The notes under the pieces are model-generated. The model saw nothing but the letters and a program-made list of their open reading frames with translations. It made no database searches and had not been told where the DNA came from. 64,000 nucleotides of DNA from Notospermus geniculatus (Eukaryota; Nemertea; Pilidiophora; Heteronemertea; Lineidae): the NCBI GenBank assembly GCA_002633025.1, contig NMRB01000293.1, positions 177,260 to 241,259 on the forward strand, read 5' to 3'. The position numbers were made by a program, and so were the translations under genes. Each line of letters opens with the position of its first letter. Within the stretch, counting starts at the first letter, position 1. Below are positions 34,378-46,100 of the stretch, one piece after another.

Positions 34378-35648
34378 TGAATATTGTCCTACTTTGCCTC
34401 CACTGACTCTTGAGACGACCCCCTCAAGTGGAGTTTCTTGGGAGACCTGAGGCGACTGTTAGTGTCGGTGATTGAAACTTCATCAAAGCGAATACTGATG
34501 TTTTGTTCCACGAGTGAGGAAGGTATGAAGAAGAGCTATCCATGTTCCAATGTTAACACCTGGCACCAGGCATGCCAGATGTACTGTTAAATTAGTACCG
34601 ATCACACAAAATAACCATGACAACAATGTATTTTATTTTGTTAACTTATTTAATTCCATCAAACATGGTTCTGGGTATAAAAGTCACATCATAGGTAGAA
34701 ACAATAGCCAAAGACATAACTTACTAAAAAAATTTCAACAAGTCACATATGTAAAATTAAAACTTTTCAAAATCCAAGTCAAACGTAAACCATGATATAT
34801 GTCCAAATTCAAAAGCAGATGGACACCACTAACTCCATTACAATACAATATCCATTGAAGGAAATCCACTATAGACATACATTATACCATAACTGACTCG
34901 TTCATAAATACGAACAAGGAATTTCTCTCACGGCAATATTATAGTAGAAAACATGGTTTCTGTACAGAAACACAACAACACTACAATAATGTTAAAACTA
35001 TTTAGAACTGCCTGCTTGGTGCATCAATTGATTTTTTAAAGCATCTCGGTGCTGACAGGAAATGAATTCATTAAGACATGTTAAGAGTGATGTACATTAC
35101 AAAAACACAGTTTCCCAAAAAAACATTCCATGATAACAAAATAGCAAAGATCAGTTGAGAAACTCACCAACAGAACTCTCCCCGTGGACAACACTCTGCA
35201 CAATAGAGAAGAAGCATTGGTAGATGTTAGACGGAAAGTACACTTATTGATTATTGCTGTAGTTATTTTAAAACTGGAGATTCTTCAAAGAAAAACAAAG
35301 AATACAACACGAGGCCCATCATCACTTCTTATAAAAGTAAACAAAATGTCACAGGGTAACAAACGGCGCAGATTACGAGTGTGATAGTCAGACTGTAAAA
35401 TGTACAAGTAGAAGCTGAACTGATACCCGTACATGATATCACATGGTATTGCAAAGTTATGCATGATAAAAGCAAATTAATAGGGACAAGATAAGATTGT
35501 CACCAATGGTAACCTCCATTCCATATCCAGAATCCCTGTCAAACACAGTCAACATAGGCCAAAGAGAAAGTTTTGATAACTCTAATAAAGTCATTTGCAA
35601 AATTCGTACACGACTTATGTTTACTACATGTATCTCATAAAGTCATAG
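34378..35648. other. Shared intergenic sequence, EXO1 to BTB-Kelch
   Basis: Counterpart of 16976-18251, with small insertions, deletions and substitutions. AT-rich and non-coding as far as I can see. No RNA gene was recognised. Confidence 0.5.
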
Positions 35649-36750
35649 GGCCGTATTCAAAAAGGGTGATCATCGCGGGATGAAGACTTAGACGCATGTA
35701 CCGTAAATGCATACGGGCTAAGTACAGTAATACACCGCCTGTACATTTCATGTACATTTGAGGCAGAACCGCCACGACGATAGTGATGAATCGGGATTAT
35801 GGATCTTTTTTCTTGTGCACATACTATTTCTTATAAGATGGTCTTCTGCACATGTAAAAATTGGTGCAGAAGAAAAAAAACTGGTGCAGAAGAAATTGGT
35901 GCACAAGAAATAAATCTGTTAATGGGCCTTCAAATGCACTGAATAAGCAGCAGTCATGTTCCTGATCTGGCAAGGGACAATATTTGCACCAGGAAGATTC
36001 ACAGGGATGGCTTTTTAAGTCAGCACATGTGCACATGTGCACATGTGCACAAGATCTCAGACGTCCATTTTGTGAATGGAATCCGAGCACTTAAGTTGGA
36101 CATAAATTGCCTCTGCACCTATTTTTTAATGATAACAAATTATGATTCACAGGGTTGTAATATAGCGAAATAAAACGACTTGCCTCTGCACATATGTTTA
36201 CATGAAAAAATTGAACCACAAGGTCTTGCTGGAGGGAAAAACTGGTGCACATGACCGATTTATCAACACGCAATATCTACCCGAAGGAAATAATCAATTT
36301 TAATGAAATTTCACACAGCTCTAGGAAGGACACTAAACCTTTGTTAGAGAGGTTTTTAAAAAATTCTAATGTATGTGTCTCGAGAAATCTCGTGAGACGT
36401 GAAAGATGCGAAATTTGCCTCTGCCTCCACTTGAAGTCGCACGAAAAATAGGCCTCTGTATCAATGCGCCCAGATTCATGCAAATCGATGAAATGACGCA
36501 TACATCCTAATATCTGCCCCTAATACACTCGCAAATGACACTCACTTCATTAATAATATAAACAGCGCCCTCACAATCCACCCCAAACCATGGACACCAC
36601 GATTTTATTACATGTAAGAACTCCTTGTGAGTCCCATCTGACCTTGGCACATGATTACTTGACCTAGCCCATACACTTCAACCATGCATTTGACAACAAA
36701 GTTACACGCGTCTAAGTCTTAAGTCTTAAACACCCTTTTTGAATACGGCC
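35649..36750. mobile_element. Foldback MITE split by a younger insertion
   Basis: Same MITE as 18252-18399 (ends GGCCGTATTCAAAAAGGG and CCCTTTTTGAATACGGCC), interrupted at 35715-36670. Confidence 0.75.
35715..36670. mobile_element. 956-bp non-autonomous element with ATAC duplication
   Basis: It starts GGGCTAAGTACAGTAAT and ends ATTACTTGACCTAGCCC, which are imperfect inverted repeats. ATAC flanks both sides (35711-35714 and 36671-36674), and unit A has a single ATAC at the empty site (about 18328). Inside are repeated GGTGCAGAAGAA words near 35860-35910 and a GCACATGT tandem at about 36024-36050. No transposase frame was recognised. A 4-bp duplication with these ends does not let me name a superfamily. 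Confidence 0.8.
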
Positions 36751-37227
36751 CATAGCATTTACTATGGTAACTTTTTAGGGTGCAGCTCCATGTGAGAGTT
36801 CTCTATGGGCAATTTGACCATAGAATACTACGGTTAGCCATTCGTGTCTTGGTGGTCTCGGTATACATGTAAGCTGTAAGGTAACCTACAATGATTAATA
36901 GCCCATTGATTGAGAGCCGACTTGCATGAGAAATCTCACATGGAGCACCTTTACTCCAACAAACGGCACATGGACAGATTTAATTCACAGACAACCGAAA
37001 GCCACAAATATTTTAAAGTGCCTGTATGGTGCCAACTCTGGACCTTCTGAAAAAATTCTGCCAGATTTGCTGTGAACCAATAAACATGCATGCATGATTC
37101 ACTTGTGAAAATGCGGATTAAAACTTGCAGTGTTCAGAAAAGCAGAAAATGTAAATTGTATGACACGGCGAGAATAATGCAAGCACATCAACTTTTTAAA
37201 CATGCTGAAAAGGTGCATCAAGAAACT

Positions 37228-37233
37228 TTTATT
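37228..37233 (-). terminator. Polyadenylation signal of BTB-Kelch copy 2
   Basis: AATAAA on the minus strand, about 120 bases past the stop, as in copy 1. Confidence 0.5.
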
Positions 37234-37353
37234 ACTTGTGTGAATTTGTAGGTCATTGTATATTTTTTCAGTTCAATTGCATCATCAAGATTCACCAAAA
37301 TGGCAGAGTCAGGGCTAGAGTACATTGCACCATCTAGACACTGACTGTCGTTG

Positions 37354-39243
37354 CTAGGTATCCACATCGGGCCGGAAAACTTGCGACAGTTTTCTTGTGT
37401 GAAGTTTCGCTGCAACACTAGCAAAGTCGCGTATGTCACAGAGGTCCCCTTCCAGTTTTTTCCACGTTGCTGAAGCCACATCTAACCGATACACAACATT
37501 ATAACGAAAGATCCTGTAGGCTGATCTTTGATGCTCAGTTGTACCACATGCATAGATAAACCCATTTGAAAAGCACAATCCTACATTGTACATATTCACC
37601 GGCAACTCTGGTCCTTGACGCCACTGATTTTGCTCAATGTTGTATATTTCAACCGAGCTGAGAGCCTCGCGGTTGATAGTATGGCTTGAATGAGAGTAGA
37701 TCTGACCACCAGCAATGTAGATCTCATCACTGACGACACACGCGCCGAAGTTAAATCGTGGTGTTGGCATGCCCGCCAACGGAGACCACTCAACATTGTT
37801 AGGGTCAAACTTAATGACCACATTGTGAGCACCGACACCAGTTCGTCCACCCATAATGTAAATCAGTCCATTGAGTGTCACGGTTGTGAGATCCACTAAC
37901 TTTGTCGGCATCATGCAAACGTAATTCCACCGATTCATGGAAATATCGTAACTTTCTACGATTTCCGTTGGATGCTGATGGACTGTGAGTCCGCCGAAAC
38001 AGTACAGTTTGCCGTTACTGTACGCAAGTGAGAAGTTTGATTTTGGAAATAACATCGGGGCTCTGGGAATCCAGGCATCGTGATCGTTGTCGAACTGGTA
38101 GACATCCCGCCTCACAGTCTCTTCTCCAGTGTCATACTCATCCAGCGAATCCTCATCGGACAACCCTTCCAAGTAATTTTCCCGATACACGTAATTTCCA
38201 CCGGCCACAAAAATCATGTTCTCTGGTGTAACAACACAAGCGGGGTCCTCAACATCATAATGCGCAATATGATTATCAGCATCCTGAAAATCGGCAATGT
38301 AGTAAGTCTCCCTGGTCAGGGGGTTGTAACAGTTTATTGCTGGGCGACTCTGCTCCACACCTCCGACTAACAACAGACAAAGATCTGGTTTGATCATCCC
38401 TGACCTCAACTCAACACTAAATGTTTGATCTATTAGTAGGCATTTTTCAGGATTAGTCTCAAAGATTTTAGCATTTTCCAAGATTTCTTTACATTTGGGT
38501 GAAGACTGTACCATTTCATTTGTAGCTATGTGCTCCTGAACAAACTTCGGATTAAGCAATCCAAACCTTATACACGGCAGAAGTCTATCAAGATATTGCT
38601 GTCTTGATTCTTTATCATAATTAGTCCATTTGATCAGAGATTCATACACTATATCTTCACATTCAACATTCAGTTCAGTCGAGGAGAGGAACTCATGAAG
38701 CTTTTCACAGGAAAGAGAAACAAATTCATCACCTTCTATAACTTCTGTGTAATTCTTTTCAATGTACTCTTTTGATTTCAGTTTTAGGTCATGACAGTCA
38801 TGGATCTGAGCAAAGCAATGAATTCCAACACAGTTTGATATATCCAACTGAGATTCCATGAATTTTGCACAAGCTTCCTGAATAGGTGATATCTGAAACA
38901 AAGATGCTGCTCCAAGGAGATTCTGGGCATTGTTACGAGTGATATCAATTCGTCCAGTGTATGCATACTTTATGATGAAGCCAACAGCATCTGCTTCAAC
39001 TTCAAAGAGCGTAATCTTCTCCTGACGACTTTCGCTCAGATCTGTAGTGAACATTGCTGTGAAATATGGACTGATTGCAGCGAGTATGTTCTTGTGACTG
39101 GGAAACTCGCGGCTATTGACGCATAACGTGACGTCAACGAGGAGCTGTTGGTCATACATGTCCTTCAATGTCTGCAAGACTGTGACCTGGTGGTCATCAT
39201 TCTCGAACATCATCGTCTCACATTCATTTCTCTCTGCTGACAT
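37354..39243 (-). CDS. BTB-BACK-Kelch protein, KBTBD2/KBTBD8-like, copy 2
   Basis: Intact 629-residue frame, start at 39241-39243 just inside the 5'UTR acceptor (TTTTCAG at about 39258). The domain layout is as in copy 1: BTB with DLSE element, BACK, Kelch blades, and a C-terminus like KBTBD8/KBTBD2. Comparing the two translations I find no amino-acid difference, although the DNA differs at many third positions. For example, the end of the gene reads ATTGTAACG in one copy and ATTATAACG in the other. That is what two alleles under purifying selection, or a very recent conserved duplicate, would show. It is convergent with EXO1 (end 31993) and divergent from MEMO1 (start 40145). Confidence 0.95.
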   Translation of the reverse strand: MSAERNECETMMFENDDHQVTVLQTLKDMYDQQLLVDVTLCVNSREFPSHKNILAAISPYFTAMFTTDLSESRQEKITLFEVEADAVGFIIKYAYTGRIDITRNNAQNLLGAASLFQISPIQEACAKFMESQLDISNCVGIHCFAQIHDCHDLKLKSKEYIEKNYTEVIEGDEFVSLSCEKLHEFLSSTELNVECEDIVYESLIKWTNYDKESRQQYLDRLLPCIRFGLLNPKFVQEHIATNEMVQSSPKCKEILENAKIFETNPEKCLLIDQTFSVELRSGMIKPDLCLLLVGGVEQSRPAINCYNPLTRETYYIADFQDADNHIAHYDVEDPACVVTPENMIFVAGGNYVYRENYLEGLSDEDSLDEYDTGEETVRRDVYQFDNDHDAWIPRAPMLFPKSNFSLAYSNGKLYCFGGLTVHQHPTEIVESYDISMNRWNYVCMMPTKLVDLTTVTLNGLIYIMGGRTGVGAHNVVIKFDPNNVEWSPLAGMPTPRFNFGACVVSDEIYIAGGQIYSHSSHTINREALSSVEIYNIEQNQWRQGPELPVNMYNVGLCFSNGFIYACGTTEHQRSAYRIFRYNVVYRLDVASATWKKLEGDLCDIRDFASVAAKLHTRKLSQVFRPDVDT

Positions 39244-39257
39244 TCTGCACTGGTATC

Positions 39258-40144
39258 CTGAAAACAGATAAAAATGTTTTTGAGTAGACAATATCATGTG
39301 AACAGACCCCTTGTGAAAGACCCCACAAGGGAGAAATACGGTGTGTGGACTGTAAGCCTGCAGTGGATGACGAATGCACACCCGTCAACTTCTGCAAGTT
39401 CGTGAGTTAACATGGTTAAGTTGCCAAAAAACTTTAAAATGGGTGTCAAAGTCTCAAAGATTAAAGTAGAGTCCTTGCTTACAAACAAAGATTAAAGAAG
39501 AGTAACAAACAAGTGTCGAGTACTAGGCCTAACTACGAGTCACCACACTCTCACTAGCGGACGACGGGACGGGAGAGACAAAATGAATGAAAGGTCACAC
39601 ATCATGTAGGACTGACTATATGCTGGCTGTGCACTACACACTGTATTTTAGACTAAGCCATCTAGGCCTAATGCAATGTTATGTTAGGCCTAGGCCCCTA
39701 TCAGATGATCAGTTTGAGCCGACCCATCAAGTGCATTGCTTGCATGCGCGCATGCATTGCTTGCAATGGCCAATGCATTGCATATGCACACTCACTGACA
39801 AGTGCTAGGGCTAGGCTTGGAGGAATTATACTGACCTCACCTGTGTGACAGTCCAGCACCACTCCCCCAGTAGGCCTACTTACCCTACAGCAAGTGCTGC
39901 GTAATTCAGAAGTAGATGGAAATTTGGCTTATGATTGTTTTTTTGTGTTTTGGCCCATTCTGTCAGCAAAATAATCGTGTTTTAGGGCTGTTTTCTCTCA
40001 GGATGTTTGGGAAGCCATGCTGAAATTTTCCCATAATCCATTGCAGACTTGCGCATTATCGTCATTACAACTTCCTGTCAGACTACTTTTTGATGAGTTT
40101 TGGGCCTCCGATTTGTATCTAAAGGTCTCAAAATTGGGACCAGT
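39258..40144. promoter_or_regulatory. Divergent promoter region between BTB-Kelch (-) and MEMO1 (+), copy 2
   Basis: Counterpart of 20894-21765. It has the same minus-strand donor word (GTAAGTAGGCC, about 39874-39884) and the same conserved block before the MEMO1 ATG. It differs by a roughly 20-bp insertion, CTTGGAGGAATTATACTG, at about 39816, a word also found at 2071. This is the copy that leads into the whole MEMO1 gene. Confidence 0.55.
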
Positions 40145-43100
40145 ATGTCAAAATATCGCAAAGCATCCCATGCAGGGAGCTGGTATTCATCCAGCAGTAA
40201 GTATTCAGCTGATTTATTCGCAATTTTGTGTAGTTTACCGGTCGTTTTTCGGCTTCAACCACGAAAGCATAGAAATGTATAAATCAGTCTCACACTCAGC
40301 TCAGGCAGATCAATGGCAACAGGCAATGGCATAGCCTAGTGTACAATACATCATGTACATACATGTACAGTCTATCCACTATTGTTGCTGTGTCATCTAT
40401 GGATGGGTGGCATAAATGGAACAAAGGATCACTTGATTGATGCTTGTATGCTCAGCTGATTGCAATTCATTTTGTGGGCTAACGTCATTGTTGTGCAGTC
40501 CTTTTCTTCATTATATGGACATTGGCTGCTGCGTGGGCTGGGGTGGGGGACATTCACATTGAAATTGATTGTCGTAAAGGGGGGGCCTGCCCTCACAGGC
40601 GTTCGTAGCGCCATCTGTGAGGTCAGTGTAGTAGGAGTATATTACAGACAAGGCATTCATATGGTTTCAGATCCAACGGAAACAAACGTCTCGATCTCAA
40701 CAAAAACAACAGAACGAAACCAAAATACACAATATTCATGGACTCTTGATTTCCGTCTTTGTATGTATCCTACCGATTATCCGAATAAACGACGTTTTCA
40801 TATCAAAATCGTCTTTTGAATTCAGAAACACCACTTCGGGACACAAGCCTCCTGCCGAACAATGCTCTCCAGAAATCAAAGTCAATCTGGATAAACCGTA
40901 CAGTTGTTGTCGCATTGTGTCCACACAGGCATGACAGGCTGCGCAAGACTGCTGTTGAGACTGCTTTGCACAGTGCTATGTACGGTACGGTTTATCCAGA
41001 TTGCCATTTCGCCGATTTTGGCAGGAGGCTTGTGTCCCGAAGTGGTGTTTCTGAATTCAAAAGACGATTTTGATATGAAAACGTCGTTTATTCGGATAAT
41101 CGGTAGGATACATACAAAGACGGAAATCAAGAGTCCATGAATATTGTGTATTTTGGTTTCGTTCTGTTGTTTTTGTTGAGATCGAGACGTTTGTTTCCGT
41201 TGGATCTGAAACCATATGAATGCCTTGTCTGTAATATACTCCTACTACACTGACCTCACAGATGGCGCTACGAACGCCTGTGCCTGCCCTAGGCCAGGCT
41301 AGGGGCCTACTAGGTATTAGCGTTAGCCTAGCTTTATTCTGTTTTTTTTTAATTTGGCAGACGTCCGGAACAAATTTAGAATCCCTGATCAGTACTCCAA
41401 AAAAGGTCGTCAGTTGACAGAACAAGCCGCATTGTATTGTACAATAGGGCCTAGGATTTCCATTGTCTGCCATGGAGCTTGGAGGAATTAATTAATAAAA
41501 GGAGTCGTCCTCCAAAAATCTTGCAAATTTTTGACCCCAACCGGGGTCTTCAGGCTGGCTGGCACTTTCAAGTCGAGCTACCAGAAGTGTGGCCAGATGG
41601 CTGTTTTATTCCTCCAAGGTTGAGGTATGCCTGGAATGGAATGGACATGTAATAAAAGTATACTGGTAGGCCTAGGCCCCTATTACACATGTAGTACATC
41701 ATATGCATAGCGATGTATGGCATGTCAAATTGGTTTTATTAATTTGCATAGTTTTGTAAATAAAAGTACTATACTCTGTACTTTTTCTGTGAACAATAAA
41801 TTACAATTACAAAGTACTAAGTTATTGTGAGTAAAATAATGTGAATATTGACAGTTGTAAATTTTTCTCTCAAGGGTCTGAACTGAAGAAGCAGCTGGGT
41901 GATTGGCTGGCTGGTGCCACCCTGGACGTAGAAACATACCCTGCCAGGGCCATTATTGCTCCGTAAGTACATTTTTGTGACATTTATCTTCCATATTACT
42001 GTATCATACGAACAGCTGATTACGCCATGGGGTGTTTTTTATTGCATCCTGTATCAATTCAATCAAGACATAAAAGAGTATCATAAAATCATAGTGATAA
42101 ATTCCATTGATTACTATGGATGAGGCTTATAAGAAAGGAGACAATAAAAAATCATACTTTTGGCGTGTATTTAGTCATTAGTATGCAGGGAGTTAGTTGT
42201 GAAGGGGCCACAGAATCTAACGGCGATGTACGTACCTATTCTATGTCTTTTGATTTATTCCTCCTAAGTGCTTGACTTATAAGTTGTGTGTAGTTGCATT
42301 TCAAAGAGTGTTATCAACCTTTTTCCCTGAGCAGTATCAAGTTTGTAAAGTAACACTGAAATGTCACATTTGTTGACTGAGGTGAAATGAAATCAAAGTT
42401 ACAATAGATAATTGGTGCTTCTGTTTTTCTGTCTCTGTGTCAATGAACTTTAATAAAAGAATTTTTTCACCAAATGTCATGTCTGCATGTCTCATGTTCC
42501 TCACAAACAGAACATGTCCTCAAATGTCGATTTTATGGGGGTGGGGTAGGTGGGGATGTTATTGTTAATGAGGCATAGGTAAGTGGGGTGGGGGATGTTA
42601 ATGAGTTATTGATGGAATAAAACCATTCTGTCACTACATATTTCAACTTTTGTGATGGCTGTTCGATTTTAGTTTCCGAACTGATTGTGTACATGTACAT
42701 CACAGTGGTTGTCACAGCTGTTGAGACATCTGTTTTGGAACAGAAAAAATTCACCTGAGAACCAGAGTTGCCATCCTTTTGAAAGCATGGCTCCTATATG
42801 GCTTCCTTTACATAGAAGTATATGGTATACGAAAACGCCGGTAATGGCTTCACGGTCGTGAATCCATTTGAAGCCTTTGTTAACCGGCATTTTCGTATAC
42901 CGTATGTAAAGGAAGCTTTAGTGTGAGATCTGCATAAAATACGCAGCCAAACTCTCATCCCTAGAGTGTCACGTACAGAAGATCCATCACCTGATCAGTG
43001 ATCATCTTGGTGATGGTGTTCTGCGATTCAAACAGACCCTGGAAATTTTTCTTCTTCAACTTGTGTTTCACTTTCTGTCAAACAAAGGCAGAGCAGTAAA

Positions 43101-46100
43101 GGGAACTTTAAGAAAAAAGAGCCTTCATGAGTAAAGCACATAAAAGGCAGAGCATCTTCACCTCTGAGTAAAAAGGCAAAGCATTGCACCGTGGAAAAAC
43201 TCTTTAGCTGAAAGACTATTAGTGTTCATTCAGATGACTAATTGCCTCGTTTGAGAGTGAATTAGTATGACTAATGGTGGTACAAAGTCGTTCGGTCCCT
43301 TTATTTATTGGCAATGTTATTGATGGCAACTCCAAGAAAACCGGTTTGCAGACTTGGAGACATGCGTGGCAATTGGTTCTGCTGCAGCATTCTGCTATCA
43401 TATAAATATGCTTTAACATTGGTGGAGTTAATGAAATTCGGATTGATTTGTCATGTGTGCACATGTAAAACTGATGACCATGATGCAGCAAAAATGTCAG
43501 TGTTCCTCACTGTTATACCATCTGCTGAAGTGGTCGAATGCGACGCAGATGGAGTAACATCTGAGTCCCCTGCAGCATCCTGATTCTTCTGGGGTAATAG
43601 CAGAGGAGCTTAGCGTCAGGGCAGCACTGATGGTACATGTAAGCCAGAATGGCCCTTTAGGCCGGGTTCACACTGCGAGCGAAACGGCGAAGCGAAGCGA
43701 TGTCGTGAAAAGATCTGGGAGCATGACAATGGCCTGTAACGCTACAGGACAATGGAAATTCGCTTCGCTTCGCCATTTCGCTCGCAGTGTGAAACCGGCC
43801 TTAGGCTGCAATCACATAGAGCTTCATGCTGTACAGACACGCCAGTTAACAATGGCTTCACGGTCGCAGGCGAGGCCCTTTGTGAAGCCATTGTTAACTG
43901 GCATGCCCGTGTAGCATGTAGCTCTATGTGATTGCAGCCTTAGTGACATGTGGACAGACCAGTATGATGAGGCTTCAAAATTGAAAGAGGCAGGATATCA
44001 GCTACATATTAACCAACAGGTTATCATCTTGAACCATAATTTATTGATGTTGTGACAAACGTGTGGGCTTTTATACAGTGTAATTAGTGTAACCCTGTAT
44101 CCATCCTCGCACTCAGCATCTCCACAAAACCGCTCGAGGGGTACATTGTACAACCATAAATTACTTGATATTCTCAGGATTTCCAGTATCAGGGCATTTG
44201 AGAGTTGGGAGAAGTAAAAGTATGATGGCACTTCAGTAAATATTCAATAAAGGCGAAACAGTGGGAGCTGTACATGTTCATTTCAAGTACTGGGTATTTA
44301 GTGTATTTATTTGAATTTTCATGCTTCTGTTGCTGGTAAAACCAGATGGGACCATGGTGATATGGTATATTTTAATTTATGAGATTAGGCAGGTATTTGT
44401 AGTAATAAATATTGATGTATTTCCAGGCATGCTGGTTATACGTACTGTGGAGAGTGTGGTGGCTATGCCTACAGACAAGTGGATCCTAAGAGAGTGTAAG
44501 TTATTAATTATCGTCTAGAGAAATGATAATCTGGCAACCTTTCGTGGCCAGTTGCAATTTTATCAGAAATAAAAAAATGCGAACAACTCAGAACAGAAGA
44601 GAAGAAACCCTGTCACATACATGTAGGTATTCTTTCGTTTGGAAAGTACTCATTGAGAGCTTCCTATCCTAAAAAATAGTTTATGCTTGTGAAAAAAAAG
44701 TTGCCTTTTCCTTGCAGAAAACGTGTGTTTATCCTTGGTCCCGCCCATAATGTGCGGATTGAGTCGTGTGCACTGTCCCCTGCCGAGGTCTACCAAAACC
44801 CTATTATGGATCTGGAAATTGATCAACAGGGTGAGTTCTTCATTATTTCCATGGCTATGGTGCCCCTTTAATGAGAATGCCCAGAGGCACCTTTAATACA
44901 TAAACTGAAATGAAAAAAGAGGGGTATCCATGAATTATATATCATTTTACCCGATAGGCCCATTGTGAAATGGTACATGTAATTTCCATCTGTGAAATGC
45001 TTGGGTGGTTACTCAAGGTCTTGGACCTACTTATGGTTGACAACTTCCCGAAACATGAAAGAATGCCATTATTTCTCTTTGAATGGGCCTTAACGAGGAG
45101 ATATTGTGGTGCTTGCAAGGGTGCTTGAAAAATCTATGATACTTGGCCTAGATGTTTGAATGTAATGGTGCAAAAGTGGAGATGTCACAATTCAAGTGGT
45201 TGATTTTGGTCCCGGTACAGTGCAAGTACACTCTTGTAGGAAAGTAAAAGGACAGCAAGTTATCCTAAATATCTCAAAAACCACTGGAGCTACAGCAATG
45301 GTATTTGCACCCAGTCTGTAGCAACATGTTGGGTATAGAACCCTGTTGTTTTGACAAAAATCAATTTTAATTAATTAAGAGAAAAATTACATTTTGTAAA
45401 ATGACTTTTTTCACAATTTTTGAAAAATCGTCCGATTTCAAATTTTCTTTCTTCATTACATTCCACTTGACTGACTGACCAACATCTGCAACTTTTCCCT
45501 TTTAAAATATCAAGAGAAAGTGCCTCTTTTTGCATTTTTCAGCAAAATAAATCCCACTCATACAGTCAAACGGACAACACCTCTAGGACAGCCCCTCTTA
45601 GCCGGGAATCTTGTTGTCATAACAGACACTGATCAACAAAACCTGTGGTCTCCCAAGACCCTTGTTATATTGACAGTGTGACGTAACTTCCTTTTACAAA
45701 TAAAAGCCTATTCATGGTATTGATGAGGTTTTGCACTGAACAGACATGGGTTGAAGTCAGTGTCACTTCTCATTTGGTGCATAACGTGAGAACTGAACTG
45801 GAACTGCCTAGGCCTGCTCTTCAGAGTATAAAATCCTAAAGAGGGGTTGTCCCAGAGGTGTTTCCAGATGATTGTCTGAGTGGGATTTATTTTTCCTAAA
45901 AAATGCCAAAAAAGGCATTTTCTCGTGAGATTCTAAAAAGGATAAGTTGCAGATGTTGGTCAGTCAGGAAAGTTGAATATAATGAAGAAAGAAAATTTGA
46001 AATCGGACGATTTTTCATAAATTGTCAAAAAAGTGATTTTATAAAATGTCATTTTTCTCTTAATTAATTAAAATTGATTTTTGTCAAAACAACAGGGTTC

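Larger units (their letters stand above)
23495..41475. repeat. Unit A': second copy of the approximately 19-kb block
   Basis: Counterpart of 3236-22375 in the same orientation. Relative to unit A it has EXO1 exons 10-12, a 770-base gap (32265-33034), a foldback at 33035-33761, a 956-bp insertion at 35715-36670 and a 689-bp foldback at 40594-41282. It lacks the integrase block and the TAA-flanked element. Confidence 0.9.
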
